From Methanolinea sp. SDB (GTDB taxonomy: Archaea; Halobacteriota; Methanomicrobia; Methanomicrobiales; Methanospirillaceae): 9,841 bases of DNA. Location: assembly GCA_001412335.1 (NCBI GenBank), contig LKUF01000276.1, forward strand, positions 1 through 9,841, in the 5' to 3' direction. The notes below the pieces were generated by a model. It was not told the origin of the DNA, did no database searches, and was given only the letters and a program-made list of their open reading frames with translations. A program made the translations under genes and the position numbers. The first letter of the stretch is position 1, and every line of letters starts with the position of its first letter. Positions 5,232-9,841 of the stretch are shown in pieces.

Positions 5232-6260
5232 CTATGGGATAAATACCTCGCCGGAGACATGTTCACGCCATCGGCCCAAAATTTTTGTCGTGGCGGTCAG
5301 GTCCGATTTTTCATAGAGATCGATAACTGCAAGAACGCGTGAATCAGGCAGAACGGTATGAAGAAGGTTGTAGTCACCCTGGAATACTTTTAAATCCTGG
5401 GCCCCCGTCGCTTCAGCGACGAGCCGGGGTTCCTTCACAATGGGTTCCTTCTCCAGTTCACCGTAATCGAAGTACATGGTGGTATCATCGATCTTGAAAA
5501 ATTCCTTGTTGACCTGCAGGTTGTATCCCGTCCAGAAAGCCGCTGCAAACCAGATATCATTCATGATCACGTGTGATACACCCATTCGTGCTGCAGCAAG
5601 TCCCAGGGTCCCCACTCCGCTGCACGCATCCACGAAATATTCAGGCTGAAATGACTCGATTCTCTTCTCAACAGCCTCTATCTTTGGGTTGAACCTTCTT
5701 GGAAATTCTATGTGCATGGTCGATTGCTCTTTGTACAGCACGAGGCGACCTTTCTTTGTTTCAAAGACGTTTGCCCTGATATCGCACCCTGCAAGCAGCG
5801 TGTATGTGTTGGGAACCCCGTCAAGGTCGGGATCCGAGATCCCGGGGACGAAGTCGTCGCTCTTCACCACCCCTTTTATCTCCGGCACATCCTTAATAAT
5901 CCGCTCTGCGACCTCTTTCGTCGGGTGCGCCGAGAGAAGGACCAGCGAATCCCTGGGGAGGAAGGGAGGGAATTTCATGAAAAACCCGGGGTGGATCAGG
6001 GGGCTTCCAACCGCTTTTAGTGGTTCATCTCCGGTAAATACACCTTCTTCCAGGTATATTACGTAGAGGTGGGCATATACCTCGTCGATGAACCGTTTTC
6101 CGCATGTGCACGGGGTCTGGTAGAACCGGTTGGGCAGGGGGGTGTTTTTGTCAAGGATCCTGAAATGACACTCAGGACAACGGGAAAAGATAGTGGGGAG
6201 GATCTCGATGATCTCATGCGCATCCTTTACGCAATCTTCACCACAGACGGGGCACTTCAT
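5232..6260 (-). CDS. Zinc-ribbon plus class I SAM-dependent methyltransferase, target unknown
   Basis: A 342-residue protein. The N-terminus is a cysteine-rich zinc-binding module: CPVCGEDC (3-10), CPEC (28-31) and CTC (51-53). The C-terminal half is a Rossmann-type methyltransferase: FVDACSGVGTLGLAAARMG (209-227) is the SAM-binding glycine motif and VIMNDIW (231-237) the acidic loop after strand 2. A middle region (about 60-190) is unassigned. I do not recognise a named family; zinc ribbon plus methyltransferase suggests an RNA or protein substrate, and the two tRNA genes directly upstream on the same strand fit RNA modification only by association. ATG 6260 gives the clean MKCPVCG N-terminus and has a weak TATA-like TTTGTATGC about 27 bp upstream; ATG 6275 is possible, and a TTG at 6314 would run close to the tRNA. 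Confidence 0.8.
   Translation of the reverse strand: MKCPVCGEDCVKDAHEIIEILPTIFSRCPECHFRILDKNTPLPNRFYQTPCTCGKRFIDEVYAHLYVIYLEEGVFTGDEPLKAVGSPLIHPGFFMKFPPFLPRDSLVLLSAHPTKEVAERIIKDVPEIKGVVKSDDFVPGISDPDLDGVPNTYTLLAGCDIRANVFETKKGRLVLYKEQSTMHIEFPRRFNPKIEAVEKRIESFQPEYFVDACSGVGTLGLAAARMGVSHVIMNDIWFAAAFWTGYNLQVNKEFFKIDDTTMYFDYGELEKEPIVKEPRLVAEATGAQDLKVFQGDYNLLHTVLPDSRVLAVIDLYEKSDLTATTKILGRWREHVSGEVFIP
5239..5245 (-). promoter_or_regulatory. TATA box of the SRP RNA gene
   Basis: Minus-strand TATTTAT (within GGTATTTATCCC) is centred about 25 bp before the inferred SRP RNA 5' end at 5217. It overlaps the last codons of the methyltransferase gene on the same strand. Sequence and distance both fit an archaeal promoter well. 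Confidence 0.7.
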
Positions 6261-6320
6261 GCGGTGACATTGCATCTTTTTGCATACAAACGTTTTGACT
6301 TGGGAGAACAGCAATGGAAG

Positions 6321-6395
6321 TGGGCCCGATGCGATTCGAACGCATGACCGCCCGGTTATGAGCCGGGCGCTCTAACCGGACTAAGCTACGGGCCC
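6321..6395 (-). tRNA. tRNA with CAT anticodon (probably Ile2, otherwise elongator Met)
   Basis: A 75-nt cloverleaf without intron or encoded CCA. The acceptor stem GGGCCCG/CGGGCCC is perfect with A73, the anticodon stem CCCGG/CCGGG surrounds the loop CTCATAA with CAT at rc of 6358-6360, and the T-arm contains GTTCGAATC. Archaea have three CAT tRNAs. The GGGCC acceptor start resembles archaeal isoleucine tRNAs, which favours Ile2 (C34 converted to agmatidine by TiaS to read AUA); elongator Met in archaea usually starts GCC. It lies 8 bp downstream of tRNA-Asn, so the two are one transcript. Confidence 0.93.
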
Positions 6396-6403
6396 GGGTG
6401 AAG

Positions 6404-6476
6404 CGCCGCCAACAGGACTCGAACCTGTGACATGCTGGTTAACAGCCAGCCACTCTACCAACTGAGTTATGGCGGC
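6404..6476 (-). tRNA. tRNA-Asn (GTT)
   Basis: A 73-nt cloverleaf. The acceptor stem is GCCGCCA/TGGCGGC with discriminator G73, the anticodon stem CTGG/CCAG encloses CTGTTAA with anticodon GTT, and the T-loop reads GGTTCGAGTCC. No CCA is encoded and there is no intron. It is the first tRNA of a two-gene unit. Confidence 0.96.
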
Positions 6477-6510
6477 AATCCGATATGCCTTCATAGATTC
6501 TTTGTGAGTA

Positions 6511-6520
6511 CTTTTAAAGA
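6511..6520 (-). promoter_or_regulatory. TATA box of the tRNA-Asn/tRNA-CAT unit
   Basis: Minus-strand TCTTTAAAAG lies about 40 bp before the mature tRNA-Asn 5' end, which would give a short leader of roughly 14 nt for RNase P to remove. The rest of the 6477-6567 gap shows no other feature. Confidence 0.6.
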
Positions 6521-6567
6521 TACCGTTGAATGCCGTGGCTTTTTTGATCCGGCCATCCATCCCTGAT

Positions 6568-6876
6568 CTATCCTTCTCTCTGCTCTGCTGACCCCTGATG
6601 TTTCATGGTCTCGAGCATTGTAATCATTTCATCAAGCTCGGCGTCCAGGCCATCAAGAAGGTCCTCGCCCGCTTTCGTAGCAACCGCGCCGGAAGGAGAT
6701 GCCGAGAGGTACCCGAGATGCTCAAGCACCCTGAGCGAATACCTGACACGGTGAAACGGCTGTTCAAGGAGTTCGGAGAGCTTCATGATGCCAATGGGCT
6801 GGTTGGAGACCACGGCCTGCATGACCTCCATGTGCCGTTTCATCAGTTCGATTTCGGCTTTGACTTTCCCAATCAT
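6568..6876 (-). CDS. Winged-helix transcriptional regulator with coiled-coil tail
   Basis: A 102-residue protein. After an N-terminal helix (residues about 4-24), a winged-helix DNA-binding domain runs from about 26 to 70: IMKLSELLEQPFHRVRYSLRVLEHLGYL is the HTH, with HRVRYSLRVL as recognition helix, and SASPSGAVATKAGEDLL the wing. Residues about 72-93 (LLDGLDAELDEMITMLETM) are amphipathic and probably dimerise. The ATG overlaps the stop of the upstream membrane-protein gene as ATGA (6873-6876) and is preceded by GAGGAG (rc of 6885-6890), so translation is coupled. The arrangement suggests the membrane protein and regulator work together, for example with the membrane partner affecting regulator activity; that is inference. 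The target is unknown. Confidence 0.85.
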   Translation of the reverse strand: MIGKVKAEIELMKRHMEVMQAVVSNQPIGIMKLSELLEQPFHRVRYSLRVLEHLGYLSASPSGAVATKAGEDLLDGLDAELDEMITMLETMKHQGSAEQREG

Positions 6877-7136
6877 CCGGATCTCTCCTCTTCATTTCCC
6901 TCTGCAATCTCCTGGTTCTCTTCAAGCCAGGATTTGGTGAGCCTGTACTGCCCCCGAAAATACACCACCAGGATACCGGCAAAAAGAAAGAATGCGGCTG
7001 CAAGAGGAACGGTATATCCCTCCGGGGCTTTGAACAAGGCAATAAACCCGATGGCGACGAGCAGTATTACCAGGTTCAGTAAGACAGCCAGGCGGTAGAA
7101 TCTCCATTTGAATCGTTCTCTGGTTGCCTCATCCAT
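6873..7136 (-). CDS. Small two-helix membrane protein
   Basis: An 87-residue protein with no recognised family. A basic amphipathic N-terminus (ERFKWRFYR) leads into two transmembrane helices, about 15-35 (RLAVLLNLVILLVAIGFIALF) and 43-60 (VPLAAAFFLFAGILVVYF), followed by a charged C-terminal tail of about 27 residues, very acidic at the end (EENQEIAEGNEEERSG). By the positive-inside rule both ends are probably cytoplasmic. It is the first gene of a two-gene unit with the winged-helix regulator (4-bp overlap). A TATA-like element is centred about 25 bp before the ATG at 7136, suggesting a leaderless mRNA, and a palindrome AGGTTAACCT lies 7-17 bp upstream. Confidence 0.8.
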   Translation of the reverse strand: MDEATRERFKWRFYRLAVLLNLVILLVAIGFIALFKAPEGYTVPLAAAFFLFAGILVVYFRGQYRLTKSWLEENQEIAEGNEEERSG

Positions 7137-7143
7137 TACACAT

Positions 7144-7153
7144 AGGTTAACCT
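7144..7153. repeat. Palindrome AGGTTAACCT in the divergent promoter gap
   Basis: A perfect 10-bp palindrome lies between the start codon at 7136 and the TATA-like element at 7157-7165, so a bound protein could block the membrane-protein/regulator unit. Its GTTAAC core also occurs twice in the 449-465 palindrome. Function is speculative. Confidence 0.35.
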
Positions 7154-7156
7154 CAT

Positions 7157-7166
7157 CATAAAAGTA
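7157..7166. promoter_or_regulatory. AT-rich core promoter between divergent genes at 7136 and 7196
   Basis: CATAAAAGTA on the plus strand (TACTTTTATG on the minus) is centred about 25 bp from the minus-strand ATG 7136 and about 35 bp from the plus-strand ATG 7196. It can serve as TATA for the membrane-protein unit (leaderless) and for the peptidase gene (a leader of about 9 nt). Confidence 0.45.
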
Positions 7167-7195
7167 CTTGTGGTATTTTGACCAATTCTCTCTGC

Positions 7196-8323
7196 ATGGA
7201 CATTCCGGACGCGGTCCTGGAGAAGGACGGTGCAGACTCCTTTGTCATGTTCGGTTCATCGGATATTGCCGACATGCGCTACATTACCGGTTTTACCACC
7301 ACAGACCAGATTGCCTATATCAGGAAAAGGGGTGAGCGGGGGGTCATCATCGTATCCCAGATGGAACTTTCGCGAGCCTTGCTGGAGTCTACCTGTTCCG
7401 TGATGACAAGGGCCGAAGCCGGGCTGCTTGATATTCTCAAGACGGAGAAGGACCGGTGGAAAGCACTGGCCGCCATGATTGCGGGTCTTTCCGGCAGCGC
7501 CGTCCTGGTCCCTGCATGGTTTCCCATTATTCTCGCACGCGAGCTCGAACGGTACGGATCCGTTATTGTCGACAGGGGGACGATCGAGGGAATGAAGGCG
7601 AAGAAGACGCACAGAGAGATAGAATACATCAAAAAAGTCCAGGCAGTCACCGAGTCTGCAATGGACAGGGCAATCACCCTTATCAGGAACTCGAAGGCCA
7701 GGGATGGCGTGCTATACCAGGATAATAGTCCCCTTACTTCCGAGAATGTCAGGGCGGCGATTCATTTCACCCTCCTTGAATCGGGTTGCATCCCATCAGA
7801 CACTATCGTCTCCTGCGGAAACGAGAGCGGTATGCCCCATGCCCGGGGATCGGGGCCCCTCCGGGAAGACGAACCGATAGTCATCGATATCTTCCCACGA
7901 GATGAGCACACAGGATACTATTCCGATATGTCCCGCACCGTGTGCAAAGGCGAGCCCTCAAGGGAGATTATCGAGATGTATTCTGCAGTGCTGGAAGCCC
8001 AGGACCTCGCTTCACACACGATCAGGGCCGGGGTGACCGGCGCAGATGTATACCAGGCAGTGGTTGATCTCTTCTCCGAAAAGGGGTATCCCACCGGAAA
8101 TACAGGGTTTGTGCATAACCTCGGTCATGGTGTCGGCCTTGATGTCCATGAACTCCCTTCTGTCGGCCCGGGCGGCGGGGAGTTGTCGGTGGGCAACATC
8201 ATCACCAATGAACCCGGCCTCTATTTTCCCGATCTCGGGGGAATACGCCTGGAGGATATTGGTGCTGTGACAAGGACCGGATTCGATTGTTTTACGCATT
8301 TTCCAAAAGAACTCATATTGTAG
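7196..8323 (+). CDS. Xaa-Pro aminopeptidase/dipeptidase-like M24B metallopeptidase
   Basis: A 375-residue pita-bread-fold protein. Residues 1-130 form a creatinase-like N-terminal domain; residues about 140-375 are the catalytic domain. All five metal ligands are visible: Asp231 (VIDIFPRD), Asp244 (YYSDMSRT), His311 (NLGHGVGLDVHE), Glu339 (ITNEPGLY) and Glu353 (GIRLEDIGAV), with substrate-binding His215 (MPHARG) and His318. It probably removes residues next to proline from peptides in the cytosol. The spacing between the two Asp is 13 instead of the common 11, reflecting the FPRDEHTG insertion seen in one M24B subgroup. ATG 7196 is chosen over a TTG at 7178, which lies too close to the promoter core. 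The stop is 12 bp from the MetAP gene, so the two are probably one operon. It could be Xaa-Pro dipeptidase (PepQ) or aminopeptidase (PepP); this cannot be separated by eye. Confidence 0.9.
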   Translation: MDIPDAVLEKDGADSFVMFGSSDIADMRYITGFTTTDQIAYIRKRGERGVIIVSQMELSRALLESTCSVMTRAEAGLLDILKTEKDRWKALAAMIAGLSGSAVLVPAWFPIILARELERYGSVIVDRGTIEGMKAKKTHREIEYIKKVQAVTESAMDRAITLIRNSKARDGVLYQDNSPLTSENVRAAIHFTLLESGCIPSDTIVSCGNESGMPHARGSGPLREDEPIVIDIFPRDEHTGYYSDMSRTVCKGEPSREIIEMYSAVLEAQDLASHTIRAGVTGADVYQAVVDLFSEKGYPTGNTGFVHNLGHGVGLDVHELPSVGPGGGELSVGNIITNEPGLYFPDLGGIRLEDIGAVTRTGFDCFTHFPKELIL

Positions 8324-8335
8324 GTTTTTGAACAG

Positions 8336-9211
8336 ATGAACGATGAGATATTTGACCTGTATATGCAGGCAGGAAAGATAGCAGGCGATGTGCTCCGGAA
8401 GGGCGCTGCAAAGGTCAGGCCGGGAGTTTCCCTCCTGGATGTGGTTGTGTATACCGAGGAACTGGTCGAGAAAGAAGGTGCAGGAGTTGCATTTCCGCTC
8501 AATGTGTCCATAAACGAGGATGCAGCCCATGACACCGCCTCCGCGGGGGATGAGCGGCTGTTTGAGACCGGCGACCTTGTCAAGCTGGACCTTGGAGTCC
8601 ATATCGACGGGTATATTGCCGATACGGCGACGACCATCGATCTGGGCGATAATCCAGTGCTTGTTGAGGCATCGAAGGTGGCTTTGGAACGGGCCATAGA
8701 ACTTGTGAGGCCCGGCATCACGGTTGGCGAACTGGGGACCGCCATACAGCACGAGATCGAGACGCGTGGCTTCAGGCCGATCTCAAACCTGACCGGGCAC
8801 GGTCTCGATCAATACATCGTTCATCAACCCCCGAATGTGCCAAACATCTCTATCCAGGGGGGTGCCATCCTCGAGGAGGGCCTGGTATTCGCAATCGAGC
8901 CGTTCGCAAGTACAGGAGCGGGCCGGGTCGGTGAAAAACCACGTTGCGAGATATTCCAGCAGATAGATGTAAAACCGATCAGGCTCGCCTCCGCGCGTCG
9001 GGTCATGGAATCGATACGGAACCGGCGCGGACTGCCGTTTGCCCGCCGGTGGCTGCCTGTTGAAAAGACCGACATCGCCCTTTCGGCGCTTCTTCGAAAC
9101 CAGCTCATCAGGGGGTATCCTGTTCTTGCGGATCTGCCGGGATCACATGTATCACAGCACGAACACACCCTCATTGTGACAGCGGACGGCTGCGAGGTCA
9201 CAACCCGCTAG
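8336..9211 (+). CDS. map: Type II methionine aminopeptidase
   Basis: A 291-residue cytosolic enzyme that removes the initiator methionine from new proteins. The five metal ligands are present: Asp85 (VKLDLGVHIDG), Asp96 (IADTATT), His155 (LTGHGLDQY), Glu188 (FAIEPFAS) and Glu276 (SQHEHTLIV), with His65 (AAHDTAS) in the substrate site. The insertion between His155 and Glu276 (about 200-265, helical) marks it as type II, the archaeal/eukaryotic class, and the length is typical of archaeal MetAP2. The start at 8336 matches the family N-terminus (helix EIFDLYMQAGKIAG). It follows the M24B gene by 12 bp with no evident Shine-Dalgarno, so coupling to the upstream gene is likely. Confidence 0.97.
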   Translation: MNDEIFDLYMQAGKIAGDVLRKGAAKVRPGVSLLDVVVYTEELVEKEGAGVAFPLNVSINEDAAHDTASAGDERLFETGDLVKLDLGVHIDGYIADTATTIDLGDNPVLVEASKVALERAIELVRPGITVGELGTAIQHEIETRGFRPISNLTGHGLDQYIVHQPPNVPNISIQGGAILEEGLVFAIEPFASTGAGRVGEKPRCEIFQQIDVKPIRLASARRVMESIRNRRGLPFARRWLPVEKTDIALSALLRNQLIRGYPVLADLPGSHVSQHEHTLIVTADGCEVTTR

Positions 9212-9235
9212 CAAGGATATACTTATTGGATCTCA

Positions 9236-9841
9236 ATGAAAATACTAAAAGTTACAGAGATGTCCGGAGAAGATGAGACCCTGAAACTTCTGGAGGTAAT
9301 TCTTACTGCAGAGATTTACAACCGCCACCAGAACCTGGAGATCAACGATCTCACCCCGGAATGCCGCGATCTCTTCGGTGTGAACGGCACTGCGGAATTC
9401 AAACGCCCTCTTTATGTCAGCGAGGGCATGATACGAAAGACCATCGGCATCAGGGATGCATGCCAAAAACTGGAATCGAATCCTGTTGTCGCCTGTGAGG
9501 AATTCGGCCAGCGGATCCATGTCACAACACTGGAACCCGCCGCCAGGTGGTTTCTCAAAAAGGGAGGGTTAGACCTGATAGAGAAGAATCCGACGCTTGC
9601 ATTTTTTTACCGTGATTTTGATTCAGTACAGGTGTCCTACGAAGATGTAAAAGGTGCAAACCCTCCTTTCGAGGATACACGCGTCTGTCTCGACAGCAGG
9701 ATATCGTCCATTGTTGCAGGCGACGAGCGGCTGAAGAATGCACTTGACCTGATAATTGTGAGCGCTCCCGAGGAGGTCGAGCAGAAGCTGGATGACCTCA
9801 TATGCACAGGGGACCAGGAAAATGTCATCCGGAAGGTAAAA
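9236..9841 (+). CDS. Unrecognised conserved-looking protein, 3' end cut by the window
   Basis: An open frame of 202 codons continues past the window end without a stop, starting at ATG 9236 (MKILKVTEMSGEDETLKLLE), 24 bp after the MetAP2 stop on the same strand. An internal ATG at 9260 is an alternative start. The protein is soluble-looking and mixed alpha/beta, with no signal peptide, transmembrane helix or motif I recognise. Its codon use resembles its neighbours, with GAG/GAT-rich codons and C/G at many third positions, and no stop interrupts 606 bases, so it is very likely real. Notable stretches are VCLDSRISSIVAGDERL and LIIVSAPEEVEQKLDDLI. The upstream gap contains ATACTTATTG (9219-9228), possibly a weak promoter, but read-through from map is also possible. 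I do not propose a function. Confidence 0.75.
   Translation, partial: MKILKVTEMSGEDETLKLLEVILTAEIYNRHQNLEINDLTPECRDLFGVNGTAEFKRPLYVSEGMIRKTIGIRDACQKLESNPVVACEEFGQRIHVTTLEPAARWFLKKGGLDLIEKNPTLAFFYRDFDSVQVSYEDVKGANPPFEDTRVCLDSRISSIVAGDERLKNALDLIIVSAPEEVEQKLDDLICTGDQENVIRKVK

Noticed and set aside
6261..6314. Upstream start (TTG 6314) for the zinc-ribbon methyltransferase
   Set aside because: It lies 7 bp from the tRNA 3' end and adds residues before the zinc ribbon with no visible ribosome site.
7178..7195. TTG start for the M24B peptidase at 7178
   Set aside because: It is only about 17 bp from the promoter core and adds six residues before a normal ATG.
8012..8752. 246-residue minus-strand open frame across the two M24 peptidases
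   Set aside because: Antisense to two enzymes with complete catalytic motifs and spanning both of them; a frame artefact.
1..9841. CRISPR arrays, insertion sequences, integrase or attachment sites
   Set aside because: No regularly spaced direct repeats, no transposase or recombinase reading frame, and no tRNA-end duplication was seen near the two tRNA genes.

Overview
The window reads as chromosomal DNA of a methanogenic euryarchaeon, most likely Methanomicrobiales (inferred from protein style and moderate GC; no search could be run). Direct indicators are an archaeal 7S/SRP RNA, an archaeal elongation factor 1-beta, a four-CxxC archaeal zinc-ribbon protein, a type II methionine aminopeptidase, an archaeal LDH-like malate dehydrogenase, tRNAs without encoded CCA, and an amino-acid-kinase-fold protein that looks like MfnE of methanofuran biosynthesis. 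I see no insertion sequence, integrase, CRISPR array or phage gene; this is mostly ordinary core genome.

Layout. 35-403 (-): small membrane-anchored OB-fold-like protein. 473-1008 (+): two short helix-turn-helix regulators, closely linked, with a palindrome just upstream of the first and a perfect 10-bp-arm inverted repeat over the start codon of the second; a hairpin/T-tract terminator overlaps the last stop codon. 1099-2760 (-): secreted, C-terminally anchored phospholipase-D-superfamily protein with an N-terminal lamin-tail-like domain. 2817-3870 (+): mfnE-like kinase, zinc-ribbon protein, EF-1beta. 3918-4889 (-): malate dehydrogenase, directly behind the SRP RNA gene (4906-5217, -). 5232-6260 (-): zinc-ribbon plus SAM-methyltransferase protein of unknown target. 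6321-6476 (-): tRNA with CAT anticodon and tRNA-Asn. 6568-7136 (-): small two-helix membrane protein translationally coupled to a winged-helix regulator. 7196-9211 (+): two adjacent M24 metallopeptidases (Xaa-Pro type and MetAP2), followed by an unrecognised ORF (9236 onward) that runs off the window.

How it works together. The 2817-3870 cluster pairs a coenzyme gene with translation factors. The minus-strand run from 7136 to 3918 is a chain of same-strand protein and RNA genes with few visible T-tract terminators. A recurring theme is that first genes have a TATA-like box about 25-28 bp before the start codon (suggesting leaderless mRNAs), whereas some downstream genes (EF-1beta, the 724 and 6876 HTH genes) have purine-rich Shine-Dalgarno sequences. 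Two of the three divergent gene pairs (2760/2817 and 7136/7196) seem to share one AT-rich core between oppositely oriented genes.

No clearly new biological system is visible. The points most worth a second look are the start-codon inverted repeat at 721-743, the operator-like palindrome at 449-465, the symmetric bidirectional promoter at 2786-2791, the 16-nt SRP RNA-mdh junction, and the uncharacterised zinc-ribbon methyltransferase.
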